Assembly (NCBI GenBank): GCA_020430775.1 | Contig: JAGQJE010000040.1 | Location: 1 to 39,736, forward strand | Length of the DNA: 39,736 bases | Source of the DNA: Myxococcales bacterium | GTDB lineage: Bacteria > Myxococcota_A > Polyangia > Polyangiales > Houyiibacteriaceae | Reading direction: 5' to 3' | The notes under the pieces: model-generated | What the model was told of the DNA's origin: nothing | Databases searched by the model: none | What the model saw: the letters and a program-made list of their open reading frames with translations, nothing else | Position numbers and translations under genes: made by a program | Part shown: positions 15,672 to 24,981 of the stretch, one piece after another | Layout of the letters: the number at the start of each line of letters is the position of its first letter | Numbering within the stretch: the first letter of the stretch is position 1

Positions 15672-18278
15672 ATGGTGCGTGCATGTCGTCCGTGGGTTGT
15701 GCTCCTGGTCTTCGCCGCGCTCGCCGGGTGTGGCAGCGACGCGACGCCGAGCAGGCCGCTTCGTTTCAACGGGCTGTCGAACGACGTCAAGGTCGTGATC
15801 GACGACCGCGGCGTGCCCCACATCTACGCCGACGACGATGCGGACCTCTTCTACGCGGCCGGCTACCAGATGGCCAAGGACCGCCTCTTCGAGATGGATC
15901 TCGTCCGCCGCCGCGCCCTCGGCCGGCAGTCCGAGGTGCTCGGCGCATCGAAGCTCGGCGAGGACAAGCTCATCCGCCGGCTGAACCTGCCCCGGTGGGG
16001 CCGGGCCGACCTCGAGCGCATCCGCCGCGAAGCCCCAGAGCTTGCGCTCTTCTACGACGCCTGGGTCGCGGGCGTGAACGCGCGCATCGACGAGGTGCTC
16101 GCGGGCACGGCGCCGCTGCCCTACGGCTTCGGGCCCGGTGAGCTCGACTACGCGCCCGAGCGCTGGACCGTCGAGGAGGCGGCCGCTATCCCGAAGCTCC
16201 TGCTCTTTGGCTTGCAGAGCGGCATCGAGTTCAAGGTGCTGGCGACCATCCTGCAGCAGCAGGCCCCCGAGTTTCTGAGCCGCATCGAGCTGCTCGAGCC
16301 CATGTACCCGACCTTCATCCTCCCGCCCTCCGAGCGCCCGGGCGCGGACAAGCTCGCGTCCACGGTCGGCGAGGAGCACGTGGCCGCGGCCCCGCTCGTC
16401 TCGCGCGGCGCGTCCGAGCTGTCGCCGGCGGCGGTCGCGGCGCTCGAGCGGCTCTTCGCGCTCGAGGGCGGGCTGTCGGCGCGCGGCAGCAACAACTGGG
16501 CGGTCGAGGGGCGGTTCACGGACAACGGCCGGCCGCTGCTCGCGAACGACCCGCACCAGCCGCTCGGCAGCCCTTCGCTGATGTACACCCAGCACCTGAA
16601 CAGTAAGCACCGCCACGGGACCATCGACGCCGAGGGCTTCTCGTTCGTCGGCGCCCCGCTCATCCACCTGGGCCACAACGACCGCATCGCCTGGGCCGCG
16701 ACGAGCTGCTTCGCGGACATGATGGACATCTGGGCCGTGCAGACGGTCGCCGGGGACGACGGCGAGCTGCGCGTCCGCCTCGGCAACGCGCTGTACCCGA
16801 TCACGCGGCGAGACGAGTCGTTCACCGTGCGGCGCTTCGACGACGACGGGCGCCCGCTCCCGCTCGCGCCGGCGGACACGCAGACCGTGACGATGGAGTC
16901 GGTCCCCGGGCGCGGCGTCCTCCTCGACCTCGGGAGCGACGTCGGCATCCCCGACGCCCTCGTCGCTCCCGGCCGGCGGCTGCTGCTCGAGTGGGCCGGG
17001 TTCAAAGGGACGACCGAGTCGCTCACCTGGCTCGGCTTCAACCGCGCCAAGGACCTCGACGACTTCGACGCCGCGCTCGAGCACTCACAGCTCGCGCCCT
17101 TCAACTGGATGGCCGCGGACGCGAACGAGATCGCCTATCGCGTGCAGCTCGACGTGCCCGATCGCGGCGACCTCTCGACGCGCCCGTCCCCGACCACCGT
17201 GATGGACGGCGACGACGCCTCCACGCTGTGGACCGGCGCGTCGCTCCCGTACGACGAGCTCCCGCACAGCTTCCAGCCGCAGCGCGGCTTCTTGCTGAGC
17301 GCCAACAACGACCCCTTCGGGTTCACCGCGGACGGCGACGTCACGAACGACCCCTGGTACTACGGCAGCTTCTTCGCGCCGGGCTTCCGGGCGAAGCGCA
17401 TCGAGGACGAGCTGAAGCGTCTCACCGAGCGGGGCTCGGTGACGGTCGAGGACATGGAGGCGCTCCAGCGCGACACGCACAGCCTGCTCGCCGACGAGAT
17501 GCTGCCGATCCTCGCGCAGGCCTGGGACGCGGTCGGCGCGAAGCCGTCCCTGGCGCAGTACGACGGGCGGCAAGACCTCGACACGCTGGCGACGCTCCTC
17601 GACCACTGGGACCGGCGCATGACGGTCGACTCCCCGGCGGCGCTGGTGTTCCACCTCTACTCGCTCTACCTCACGCAGGGCATCGTCGGCGACGACCTCG
17701 GCGGGCTCTATCCGCTCGTGCTCAACGCGAACGCGCCCTACGTCGAGAAGCTCGCCGCGCTCGCTCTGAACGGCACGTACCCCGGGAGCGAGCAGGTCGT
17801 CGGCCCGGACCCGGAGCTGCTCGCGCTCCAGGCGCTCGACGAGACGTCCGCGTGGCTCGTCGAACACTACGGATCGGTCGACCCGTCGGGCTACACGTGG
17901 GGCGCCGCGCACGGCACCTTCTTCGAGAGCGCATGGAGCGGGGACAACGACCTCACCCTCGGCTTCGTCTCGACCCAGGGCGGCGACGCGACGGTCAACC
18001 CGTCGGGCAGCAAGTTCTTCGTCGGATCGAGCAACAAGGTCGTCGACCGCTTCGACTCGCACGACGGGCCGATCTTCCGTCAGGTCACCTCGTTCGGGGC
18101 GGACGGCACCCCGACGATGAAGGTCAACTGGATCATCGGGAACAGCGGCGATCCGCACGACGCGCACTGGGACGACAGCCTGCAGGACTGGGTCGACGGG
18201 ACCTATCGCACGCTGCCCTTCACCCGCGACGAGGTGGACGCGGCGGAGGAGTCTTCGTACACGCTCCACGCGAAGTAG
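15672..18278 (+). CDS. Penicillin-acylase-family N-terminal nucleophile hydrolase (lipoprotein)
   Basis: This 868-aa protein starts with a signal peptide and lipobox L-A-G-C (Cys20), so it is exported and lipid-anchored. The alpha-subunit region has the Y-A-D-D-D-A-D-L-F-Y-A-A-G-Y-Q-M-A-K-D-R start typical of the family. Autoprocessing would occur between Gly272 and Ser273 in A-R-G-S-N-N-W, leaving Ser273 as the beta-chain nucleophile. N-D-P-H-Q-P-L and the later H-G-T-F-F-E also fit. Relatives cleave penicillins, acyl-homoserine lactones or other N-acyl amides; the substrate cannot be told from sequence. A role in quorum quenching, antibiotic resistance or cell-wall amide turnover is possible. 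It stands alone, convergent with the hydrolase gene. Confidence 0.9.
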   Translation: MVRACRPWVVLLVFAALAGCGSDATPSRPLRFNGLSNDVKVVIDDRGVPHIYADDDADLFYAAGYQMAKDRLFEMDLVRRRALGRQSEVLGASKLGEDKLIRRLNLPRWGRADLERIRREAPELALFYDAWVAGVNARIDEVLAGTAPLPYGFGPGELDYAPERWTVEEAAAIPKLLLFGLQSGIEFKVLATILQQQAPEFLSRIELLEPMYPTFILPPSERPGADKLASTVGEEHVAAAPLVSRGASELSPAAVAALERLFALEGGLSARGSNNWAVEGRFTDNGRPLLANDPHQPLGSPSLMYTQHLNSKHRHGTIDAEGFSFVGAPLIHLGHNDRIAWAATSCFADMMDIWAVQTVAGDDGELRVRLGNALYPITRRDESFTVRRFDDDGRPLPLAPADTQTVTMESVPGRGVLLDLGSDVGIPDALVAPGRRLLLEWAGFKGTTESLTWLGFNRAKDLDDFDAALEHSQLAPFNWMAADANEIAYRVQLDVPDRGDLSTRPSPTTVMDGDDASTLWTGASLPYDELPHSFQPQRGFLLSANNDPFGFTADGDVTNDPWYYGSFFAPGFRAKRIEDELKRLTERGSVTVEDMEALQRDTHSLLADEMLPILAQAWDAVGAKPSLAQYDGRQDLDTLATLLDHWDRRMTVDSPAALVFHLYSLYLTQGIVGDDLGGLYPLVLNANAPYVEKLAALALNGTYPGSEQVVGPDPELLALQALDETSAWLVEHYGSVDPSGYTWGAAHGTFFESAWSGDNDLTLGFVSTQGGDATVNPSGSKFFVGSSNKVVDRFDSHDGPIFRQVTSFGADGTPTMKVNWIIGNSGDPHDAHWDDSLQDWVDGTYRTLPFTRDEVDAAEESSYTLHAK

Positions 18279-18301
18279 CGGGCGGGGCCCCCTGGGCCGC
18301 G

Positions 18302-18317
18302 TGGCGGGGCGCCGCCA
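18302..18317. terminator. Small hairpin between convergent genes
   Basis: TGGCGG-GGCG-CCGCCA forms a six-pair stem in the 45-base gap between the acylase and alpha/beta-hydrolase stops. There is no T run on either side, so it is only a weak terminator candidate. Confidence 0.3.
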
Positions 18318-18323
18318 GGCCCG

Positions 18324-19211
18324 TCACGCGCTTGACGGCAGCACGTCGTCGAGGAACTTCTCGATGCGCAGGTTGACGGCGTCCGGCTGCTCGACCGGGG
18401 CGGCGTGGCTCGCACCGCGCAGGACGAACAACTCCCCGCGCTGCACGCGCTCGGCGAGGCGCGCGGCGAGGGCGGGGGGCGTGAACGTGTCCCGCTCGGC
18501 GGACACGACGAGCGTCGGCGCGGCGACCTCGGGCAGGAGCGCCTCGGCGCTGTGCTCGCCGGCCGCGTGCAGCATCCGGAGGAACACGTCCGGATCGACG
18601 ATCGAGACGTGGTCCCAGTAGCGGCGGAAGTCGTCCTCGCGGATGGTGGCCCCGTCGACCTCGCCGGACCATCGGGCGATGCGGTAGGCGAGCCCGCTCG
18701 GGACGTGCGACCACAGCGCGCGCGCCACGGACGCGTAGCGATCGACCTGCTCGAGCACGGTCGGCAGCACACGCGCGAGCACGTCGCTGCCGTGGAAGGT
18801 CTCGGTCACCTGCCCATAGCTCCCGCAGAGCAGCGCGAGCGCGAGCGTCTCGTCCGGGGCGTTTCGGTAGCGCTCGAGGGCGACCTGGGTGCCCATCGAG
18901 TGACCGAGCAGCACCGCGCGGTGTACGCCCAGCGCGTCGAGCAGCACGCCGAGGTCGTCGGCGAGGTCCGTGATGCCGATCCGCGCGCGGTCGACCGGGG
19001 GACCGCTGCGGCCGTGCCCGCGGTAGTGCCAGTGGAGCACGCGGTAGCGCTCCGCGAAGTAGGGCTGCAGGTAGTGCCAGGCGAAACCGTCGCAGCCGAC
19101 CCCGTCGCAGAGCACGAGCGTCGGGCGGCCCGGCTCGCCCACGCCTCGGTCGCCGTAGAACAACCGCGTCCCGTCGCGCGCCGTGACGAAACCTTCCCGG
19201 TCGTAGTCCAA
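18324..19211 (-). CDS. Alpha/beta-fold hydrolase
   Basis: The 295-aa protein has the nucleophile elbow G-H-S-M-G, an acidic residue in A-E-R-D-T-F and the catalytic His in G-A-S-H-A-A-P, the usual triad order. It also has the strand G-R-P-T-L-V-L-C-D-G with an oxyanion loop. The start is a TTG at 19211, 10 bases after the stop of the small RHH gene; no other start fits the conserved N-terminus G-T-R-L-F-Y-G-D-R. The two minus-strand genes are likely one transcript. The substrate is unknown; the family includes esterases, epoxide hydrolases and haloalkane dehalogenases. Confidence 0.87.
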   Translation of the reverse strand: MDYDREGFVTARDGTRLFYGDRGVGEPGRPTLVLCDGVGCDGFAWHYLQPYFAERYRVLHWHYRGHGRSGPPVDRARIGITDLADDLGVLLDALGVHRAVLLGHSMGTQVALERYRNAPDETLALALLCGSYGQVTETFHGSDVLARVLPTVLEQVDRYASVARALWSHVPSGLAYRIARWSGEVDGATIREDDFRRYWDHVSIVDPDVFLRMLHAAGEHSAEALLPEVAAPTLVVSAERDTFTPPALAARLAERVQRGELFVLRGASHAAPVEQPDAVNLRIEKFLDDVLPSSA

Positions 19212-19221
19212 GGCGGCCGCG

Positions 19222-19413
19222 TCAGTCGTCGGAGTCGCCGTCGAGCACGTCGTTCACGGACGGGAGCTTCCGGACGTCCGCGAGGCCGATCTTCACGCAG
19301 CGCTGCACGATCCAGGAGAGCGAGCGGTCGAGGCGCGCGGCCTCGTGCTGTATCTCTTGCAGCATCTCCTCGGGGAAGTACAAGCTCTGCTTACGTTTGT
19401 CGCTTCCGGCCAT
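19222..19413 (-). CDS. Small TIGR04563-like ribbon-helix-helix-type protein
   Basis: An ATG at 19413 with GGGAGGC upstream gives 63 aa starting M-A-G-S-D-K-R-K-Q-S-L-Y-F-P-E-E-M-L. It continues I-Q-H-E-A-A-R-L-D-R-S-L-S-W-I-V-Q-R and ends acidic (GDSDD). One beta strand followed by two helices fits a ribbon-helix-helix DNA-binding fold. The K-R-K-Q-S-L-Y-F-P start matches the small TIGR04563 proteins common in myxobacteria, as I recall them. A longer reading from the upstream frame is composed of unrelated Arg/Ala text and is not needed. The role is probably regulatory, target unknown. Confidence 0.75.
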   Translation of the reverse strand: MAGSDKRKQSLYFPEEMLQEIQHEAARLDRSLSWIVQRCVKIGLADVRKLPSVNDVLDGDSDD

Positions 19414-19534
19414 GGGTGCCTCCCTCTGCTCGGTGCGGCGCCGAGCGTCTCGGCGAGCGGCGCGACGACGGCGGGGTTCGCCGCTCCCCGGCGCTACCGC
19501 GTTCTCCCCGACCTTCGGCTCGAATATCCCACAT

Positions 19535-19563
19535 GGCCTACATTCTACTACGTACCGAGTCAA
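19535..19563 (-). promoter_or_regulatory. Candidate promoter for the RHH-hydrolase pair
   Basis: On the minus strand, TTGACT (19563-19558) and TAGGCC (19540-19535) are 17 bases apart in a locally AT-richer patch, about 120 bases before the RHH start. The -35 is close to consensus, the -10 poor. The protease gene on the other strand starts just beyond. Confidence 0.3.
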
Positions 19564-19594
19564 CGCCGCTCGCTGGGCCGCGTGAGGGCGCGCG

Positions 19595-21019
19595 ATGAGC
19601 CGCTCGATGCCTCCCGCGCCCTTCGCGCGCCGCGTCTGGGTAGGCCTCGCCGTCGCCCTCGCCGGCGCCGTCATCGGGCTCGGCGCGGCCGCTGCACCGC
19701 TCGCGCGCGCGCTCGACGGGCAGGAGGCCACCTTTCAGAAGCTCAGCCTCTTCGCCGAGGCGCTGCGCCACATCGAGGCGAACTACGTGCTCCCGGTGCG
19801 CCCGGAGCAGCTCATCTACGGCGCCATCGGCGGCATGGTCGCGACGCTCGACCCGCACAGCGAGTTCCTCGACCCGGCGCAGTACCGCGAATTCCTGAGC
19901 GACAGCGAGGGCCGGTTCGCCGGCATCGGCGTCGAGATCGCCGTGCGCGACGGCTGGCTGACGGTGCTCTCCGTCTTTCGCGGCGGCCCCGCCGAGCGCG
20001 CGGGGCTGCGGCCGGGCGACCGCTTCGTCACGCTCGACGGCCGGCCGGCGCGCGATATGCGCATCGCCGACGCCGTGCGCCTGATGCGCGGTGAGCCCGG
20101 CACGACCGTACACGTGCAGGTGCGCCGCGAGGACGCCGAGCACACCCTGGGCGTCACGCTGACGCGGGCGTACATCGACACGCCCTCGGTCGAGGCGCGC
20201 GTGCTGCCCGGCGGGGTGATCTATCTTCGCATCCAGCGGTTTCAGAGCACCACCGCGGACGAGGTCCGGGTCGCGCTCGACCGGGCGCTCGGCGCGATGC
20301 ACCGCGCGGGCGCGGAGCGCGGCGTGCTCCTCGATCTGCGCGACGACGGCGGCGGGTTGCTGCAGCAGGCGGTGCGGGTCGCGGACGCGTTCCTGCGCGC
20401 AGGCGAGATCGTCTCGACGCGCGGCCGGGCCGGTGAGCCGCTCGAGCGGTGGGAGGCGCACGCGCGCGGCACCCGCCCCGCGTGGCCGATGGTCGCGCTC
20501 ATCAACGGCTACACGGCGAGCGCCGCCGAGATCCTCGCCGGCGCGCTGCAGGACCACCGCCGCGCGACGCTCGTCGGCACGCGATCCTTCGGCAAGGGCA
20601 GCGTGCAGCGCTTGATCGAGCTGTCGGACGGGAGCGCCCTCAAGCTGACGACCGCCACGTACTTCACGCCGAGCGGGCGATCGATCCAGGCGCGCGGCAT
20701 CGAGCCCGATATCCGAGTAGACGGCGGGCCCGAGCACGCGAGCGCGGGGAGCCCCGCGGCGCAGACCGGCGTGCCGGCGCCGCCCAAGCTCCGCGCGGAG
20801 CCGGACGGGGACACCGCTGCTCCGCGCGAGCAAGAGGCGGCGCTTCCGAGGCACCTGCCGGGTGCAGGCGAACGGCCGGCGCCGCGCGGTGAGGTTGCGC
20901 CCGCGCGTGATGCGGTGCGCGTCGAGCCGTCGCGCGGCGCCGGCGAGAGCGCGCGCCTCTTTCCTCGCGACCCGCAGGCTCGCGTCGGCTACGAGACGCT
21001 CCGCGCCATGCTCCGCTGA
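19595..21019 (+). CDS. CtpA-type S41 C-terminal processing protease
   Basis: The 474-aa protein has an N-terminal signal or anchor (V-G-L-A-V-A-L-A-G-A-V-I-G-L) and a helical cap. A PDZ domain lies around residues 105-190 (G-I-G-V-E-I-A-V-R-D-G-W-L-T-V), followed by the S41 core. Catalytic Ser309 is in G-Y-T-A-S-A-A-E-I and Lys334 in G-T-R-S-F-G-K-G-S-V, 25 residues apart as usual. A low-complexity tail follows from about residue 375. CtpA proteases act in the periplasm on penicillin-binding proteins, secreted precursors and murein hydrolases. ATG 19595 has GAGGG upstream. No adaptor gene lies next to it. Confidence 0.92.
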   Translation: MSRSMPPAPFARRVWVGLAVALAGAVIGLGAAAAPLARALDGQEATFQKLSLFAEALRHIEANYVLPVRPEQLIYGAIGGMVATLDPHSEFLDPAQYREFLSDSEGRFAGIGVEIAVRDGWLTVLSVFRGGPAERAGLRPGDRFVTLDGRPARDMRIADAVRLMRGEPGTTVHVQVRREDAEHTLGVTLTRAYIDTPSVEARVLPGGVIYLRIQRFQSTTADEVRVALDRALGAMHRAGAERGVLLDLRDDGGGLLQQAVRVADAFLRAGEIVSTRGRAGEPLERWEAHARGTRPAWPMVALINGYTASAAEILAGALQDHRRATLVGTRSFGKGSVQRLIELSDGSALKLTTATYFTPSGRSIQARGIEPDIRVDGGPEHASAGSPAAQTGVPAPPKLRAEPDGDTAAPREQEAALPRHLPGAGERPAPRGEVAPARDAVRVEPSRGAGESARLFPRDPQARVGYETLRAMLR

Positions 21020-21195
21020 CCGCTGCGGGTGGCGGCCCACCCGTCGCGCGCAAACGCTGTTACAACGGGCGGGTGATACGCCGCCTCATCGAGCCGCGCC
21101 TGCACGCGGGCCGAAACGACGCCGGTCGGGCCGCACGCGCCGCGCGACGCTCAGGCCCCGTCGGCCACCTGGCTACGCCGCCGCGAGCGCGCTGA

Positions 21196-21819
21196 GTGGG
21201 CAGGCCCCGCAAGCGCCCGGGCGAGACACCGACGCAGGAGCGCATCCTCGAGGCGGGCGAGCGCCTCTTCGCCGAGCGCGGGTACCACGGCACGTCGCTC
21301 GCGAGCATCGCCGACGCGGTCGGTATCCGGGTTCCGTCGCTCCTGTACCACTTCGGCTCGAAGGAGGGGCTGCTGAGCGCGCTCGTGCGTCGCTTCTACG
21401 ACGAGCTCGGTGAGGCCGTCGACGCGACCCTCGACCGTGACGCGCTGCCCCTGGTCCGCGTCGCTTCCGCGGTCGCTGACATCGCGAAGGTAGAGGCGAG
21501 GCACCCGGGCCTGCTCGCGGTCGTGGTCGCGCAATTCGTCGCCGGAGAGGGGCTCGAGCCCGCCCTAATGGAGGAGGTCGTCGTCCCGCTCTTTGACCGC
21601 ATCGAGGCGTTCGTGCGAGAGGCGCTCGACCCGCCGGTCTCGGCGTCGGCGCCGGTGCGGGACGTGATCCTCATGATCGTCTTGCTTCGCGTGAGCCGCA
21701 GCGAAGCAGCCGGGCCAGGCGCGACGACGGCCCGGTTTCGCCAGGCGCTCCTCGACGAGGAGGATCAGACCGCCGCGCTCACGGTTCGGCTCCTCGACCT
21801 GCTCCAGCGCTGGCCCTGA
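21196..21819 (+). CDS. TetR-family transcriptional regulator
   Basis: GTG at 21196 gives 207 aa. The N-terminal helix-turn-helix reads [21 protein letters not shown], then [20 protein letters not shown], a textbook TetR DNA-binding domain. The C-terminal half is helical and hydrophobic and would bind a ligand. TetR proteins usually repress a neighbouring gene until a small ligand binds. The P450-FadL pair begins 88 bases downstream on the same strand, with a palindrome at its promoter, so this is the likely target. Confidence 0.92.
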   Translation: MGRPRKRPGETPTQERILEAGERLFAERGYHGTSLASIADAVGIRVPSLLYHFGSKEGLLSALVRRFYDELGEAVDATLDRDALPLVRVASAVADIAKVEARHPGLLAVVVAQFVAGEGLEPALMEEVVVPLFDRIEAFVREALDPPVSASAPVRDVILMIVLLRVSRSEAAGPGATTARFRQALLDEEDQTAALTVRLLDLLQRWP

Positions 21820-21876
21820 GCGCGCGGGGTGCCTTCCTCGACCCGTACATGGGCCTTGCCATCGGCTACATGATTT

Positions 21877-21899
21877 CATAATCTAGCATAAGTAGATAA
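21877..21899 (+). promoter_or_regulatory. Promoter/operator candidate for P450 with 21-bp imperfect palindrome
   Basis: This is the most AT-rich spot in the area. TTGCCA (21856-21861) and CATAAT (21877-21882), 15 bases apart, are possible -35 and -10 elements. From 21879 to 21899 lies an imperfect palindrome: left arm TAATCTA, seven-base spacer, right arm TAGATAA, with one mismatch. The palindrome overlaps the -10 side and lies just before the AGGAGG ribosome binding site, where a TetR dimer could block transcription. Confidence 0.45.
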
Positions 21900-21910
21900 A
21901 GGAGGGTGTG

Positions 21911-23338
21911 GTGGGAGCTTTGCGAGACCTAATCGCTGCGCACGACCTGGCGCAGGCGTCTGCTGTCTCGACACGCGCCATGCCCTGTGCGCTCGGTGTC
22001 CCCGCGCTCGGCAGCGCCCCTTGGCTGTTCCGCGACCCGATGACGTTCTTGCGGCTCGAGCACGCACGCCTCGGCGCTGTCTTCGAGGTCCGCGCGGCCC
22101 ACCGGCGCTTCGTCGTCCTCGCCGGACCCGAGGCGAACCGCTTCGCGACGCGCGAGGGCCGCGACGCGCTCGCGGGGGGGCCGTTCTGGCGGCCGCTCGC
22201 CGAGCGGATGCAGTGTCCGCACCTGATGCTCGCGCTCGACGGTGAGGACCACCGCGCGCTGCGACGACTCTTCCGAGAGGATCTCTCGCGCAACGCGTTC
22301 GAGCGCCGTGCGCGCGACGTGCAGGCGTGTACACGCGCCGTCACGTCTCGCATGGTGCCTGGTGAGGTCTTCTCGGCCCGCGCCTACACCCGTCAGCTCG
22401 TCAGCTCGCAGATCAGCCTCATCACGACCGGGACCTACCCGACCGAGCACCTCGCCGACTTCGACGCGCTCCACCAGCACATGCGCTGGCAGCTCAACAC
22501 GCTCCTGCTCGGCAAGTGGCCTAAGGTCGCGCTCTCGACCCCGCGCTTTCGCCGCTACGCGCGCCACGCAGAGCGCTTCATCACCCACGAGCGCCGCCGC
22601 ATCGACCGCACCCAGCCGCCCGGGTGGTTCGAGTCGGTCGCCCGCGGAAAAAGCATGTATCCTCACCTCTTCGCGACGGAGGGGGACATGCGCATACAGT
22701 ACGTTTTCCCCTACTTTGTCGGCGTCGACACAGTGGCGACCACCCTGACCTTCCTGCTGCGAGAGATGCTCAGAGACGATCGCAAGCTCTGGAAGCGGCT
22801 TCGGCGTGAGGTCGACGCCGCGTGTGACGCCCACGGCGGCGACCTCCCTTCTGCGGGCGAGGTGCGGAAGCTGCCGGATCTCTCGGGCGCGTGCGCCGAG
22901 GCGCTGCGGCTCTACCCAGCGGCGTTCGCGACCTACCGCACGGCGGCACGGGACTTCACGTTCGCGGGCTGCGACGTCGACGAAGGCGCCGACGTGCTCC
23001 TCTTCACGACCGCCGCCCACACCGACCCGCGCTTTTTCCGCGACCCGATGCGCTTCGACATCGAGCGCTATCGACCGCCACGCGATGAGCCGAGCGACCC
23101 GATGGCGTGGTCTCCGTACGGGCGCGGCCCGCACACCTGCCTCGGGGCCGGGATGGCAGAGTCGCAGCTCCCGCTGACGCTCGCGGTGTGGCTGCGCCAC
23201 TTCGAGCTCGAGCTCGCGCGTCCGCGGCGACGCGAGCGGGTCGTCTACGATCCCTCGACGACCTTGCCGGACCGCTTCGGCGTGCGCTTCTTGGGCGAGC
23301 GGCGGCTCCGGCCGAGCGCGCCCGAGGTGTCCGCGTGA
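21911..23338 (+). CDS. Cytochrome P450
   Basis: About 475 aa; the heme-binding loop reads W-S-P-Y-G-R-G-P-H-T-C-L-G-A-G with the ligand Cys near 410. The first position of the F-x-x-G-x-x-x-C motif is Tyr instead of Phe. The K-helix E-x-x-R is E-A-L-R-L-Y-P and the I-helix oxygen-activation motif is V-G-V-D-T-V-A-T-T, a usual variant of A-G-x-D-T. P450s insert one oxygen atom into hydrophobic substrates and need ferredoxin or flavodoxin partners, which are not in the window. There are three close starts; GTG at 21911 has the best distance to AGGAGG (21900-21905), GTG 21908 is too close. It overlaps the FadL gene by four bases and sits in the TetR-controlled module. Confidence 0.92.
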   Translation: MGALRDLIAAHDLAQASAVSTRAMPCALGVPALGSAPWLFRDPMTFLRLEHARLGAVFEVRAAHRRFVVLAGPEANRFATREGRDALAGGPFWRPLAERMQCPHLMLALDGEDHRALRRLFREDLSRNAFERRARDVQACTRAVTSRMVPGEVFSARAYTRQLVSSQISLITTGTYPTEHLADFDALHQHMRWQLNTLLLGKWPKVALSTPRFRRYARHAERFITHERRRIDRTQPPGWFESVARGKSMYPHLFATEGDMRIQYVFPYFVGVDTVATTLTFLLREMLRDDRKLWKRLRREVDAACDAHGGDLPSAGEVRKLPDLSGACAEALRLYPAAFATYRTAARDFTFAGCDVDEGADVLLFTTAAHTDPRFFRDPMRFDIERYRPPRDEPSDPMAWSPYGRGPHTCLGAGMAESQLPLTLAVWLRHFELELARPRRRERVVYDPSTTLPDRFGVRFLGERRLRPSAPEVSA

Positions 23339-24747
23339 GCCCGCGCGCAGCGGGGCTCGCCACCCTGTGCGCCGCTTGCCTGGTCGCGTCTGTCCCCCGC
23401 GTCGCCCACGCGAGCCCCGCCGAAGACCTGCAAGGGCTGCACGCGCGCGCGAACGCGATGGGCGGCGCGGGCACCGCGCTGTACGGTGACTTCTCTGCCG
23501 TCTACTACAACCCCGCCGCGCTCTCCCGCTGCCCGAACAGCCAGCTCACGGTCGGCGCGCGCTTCACGACCTACGACCTCCACCCGAGCGGGCAGGCCGT
23601 CCGCTCGGGCGCGCTCGGGGCCGGGCCGTCCCTGCCCTTTCACTCGCGGCTGTCCATCGGGACGTGCGAGCACCTGCCCGCCCACCTCACGCTCGGTTTC
23701 GCGATCGGGATGGAGGTCCCGAACGTCATCCAGCTCGAGCTCGTCAGCCCCGACGCGCAGCCACGCTTCGTCGAGTACGGCGCCAACCTGCAGGGGCTCA
23801 CCGCGCTGCTCGGCGTCGCGTACCGCGTCTCGCCCGAGCTCGCGCTCGGCGCAGGGGTGTCCGTCCTAGCGACCGCGGGGCTCGGTGACATCCTCGCCCT
23901 CATCCCGGTCCCGGCGAAGGGGGACACCGAGACGCCGCGCTACGTGCGCTTTCGGATCCCGGGCGGCGTGCGGCTGTCGTTCGCGCCCATCGCCTCGGTG
24001 CTCTGGTCTCCCCGCCGCGACTGGCACCTCGGCCTGACCTACCGCGGCGAACTCTACTTCGGCTTCGACGGGAACGTAAACATCGTCGCGCCCGTGCTCT
24101 CCATCGTCGACGTCCGCGCGCAGATGCGCTTGCAGCAGGACACGTGGTACTCGCCGCATCAGATCGCGGTGGGGGTCAGCCACGAGATTCGCGAGCGGTG
24201 GACCGTCGCGGCCGACCTGACCTGGTACCACTACTCGGCCTTCGAGAGCCGGCGGCTCGGCCCGTTCATGCACATCACCGTCCGGCCGCCCGACGAGTGT
24301 CAGAACACCCCGACGCTGGTGAGCTGCATGTTCGTCGCGCCGCCGAGCGCGCGCTACGGCTACCGCGACATCGTCGCGCCGCGGGCGGGCGCCGAGGTGC
24401 GGCTCCTGGACGGCGGGCGGCTGTCCGTGCGCGGCGGCTACGGGTTTCGACCGGCGGTCCTCGCCGCGCCCAACACCAAGGCGATCGGCAACCTCCTCGA
24501 CGCCAACGTCCACTCGTTCTCCGCCGGCGTCGGGTACCGGTTCGGGCCACAGCCAAACGACGTCGCGACGGCGACCGCGGAGCGCCGCGCGAACGGCGCC
24601 ATCGACGCCTACGGTCGCGCCAGCGTGATGCAGCGCCGGAACGGAACGCTCCGCGTCGAAGACTCGGCGTCGACCACGACCGAAGGGTACTCATTCGGGG
24701 GCGCCATCTATGCCTTCGGCCTCGATCTGACGCTCGGCTGGTTCTGA
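23335..24747 (+). CDS. FadL/TodX-type outer-membrane transporter for hydrophobic compounds
   Basis: GTG at 23335 overlaps the P450 stop (GTGA) and gives 470 aa. A signal peptide ends at A-H-A, and the mature start G-L-H-A-R-A-N-A-M-G-G-A-G-T, then Y-Y-N-P-A-A-L-S, is the FadL/TodX hatch signature. Alternating strands typical of a beta barrel follow. The C-terminus G-L-D-L-T-L-G-W-F ends in aromatic Phe, as needed for outer-membrane insertion. FadL proteins move fatty acids, alkanes or aromatics across the outer membrane. Its translational coupling to the P450 suggests it supplies the oxygenase's substrate. Confidence 0.92.
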   Translation: MSPRAAGLATLCAACLVASVPRVAHASPAEDLQGLHARANAMGGAGTALYGDFSAVYYNPAALSRCPNSQLTVGARFTTYDLHPSGQAVRSGALGAGPSLPFHSRLSIGTCEHLPAHLTLGFAIGMEVPNVIQLELVSPDAQPRFVEYGANLQGLTALLGVAYRVSPELALGAGVSVLATAGLGDILALIPVPAKGDTETPRYVRFRIPGGVRLSFAPIASVLWSPRRDWHLGLTYRGELYFGFDGNVNIVAPVLSIVDVRAQMRLQQDTWYSPHQIAVGVSHEIRERWTVAADLTWYHYSAFESRRLGPFMHITVRPPDECQNTPTLVSCMFVAPPSARYGYRDIVAPRAGAEVRLLDGGRLSVRGGYGFRPAVLAAPNTKAIGNLLDANVHSFSAGVGYRFGPQPNDVATATAERRANGAIDAYGRASVMQRRNGTLRVEDSASTTTEGYSFGGAIYAFGLDLTLGWF

Positions 24748-24751
24748 CCTC

Positions 24752-24860
24752 GGGGGAGGGGGGGGGGTTGATGCCCTCGCCTTCGGCTCGGGGAGAGGGC
24801 CACGCGGCCCTCTCCCAAACTTCACTTCGCCGCGCCTGAGTCGCGGCGAAGCAAACTTTG
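24752..24860. repeat. Poly-G tract and intergenic palindromes
   Basis: The gap after the FadL gene starts with G5-A-G10 (24752-24767). A perfect 11-base stem follows, GGGAGAGGGCC (24791-24801) and GGCCCTCTCCC (24806-24816), with a 4-base loop. Downstream is another inverted pair, CTTCGCCGCG and CGCGGCGAAG (about 24825-24852), and then a further CCCTCTCCC. This style of palindrome cluster is common as repeated intergenic DNA in many bacteria. There is no T run, so terminator function is uncertain. Confidence 0.6.
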
Positions 24861-24981
24861 GCTCCCTCTCCCGCGGGGGTCGGCACCGGGGCGGCGCCTC
24901 CCGTGTCGGCATGGGCGTCGTGGTCGTACGCCGTTGGTTGCACTCTTGCGGGGGCAAGACTGAACCCAACGGCGGCGTACC

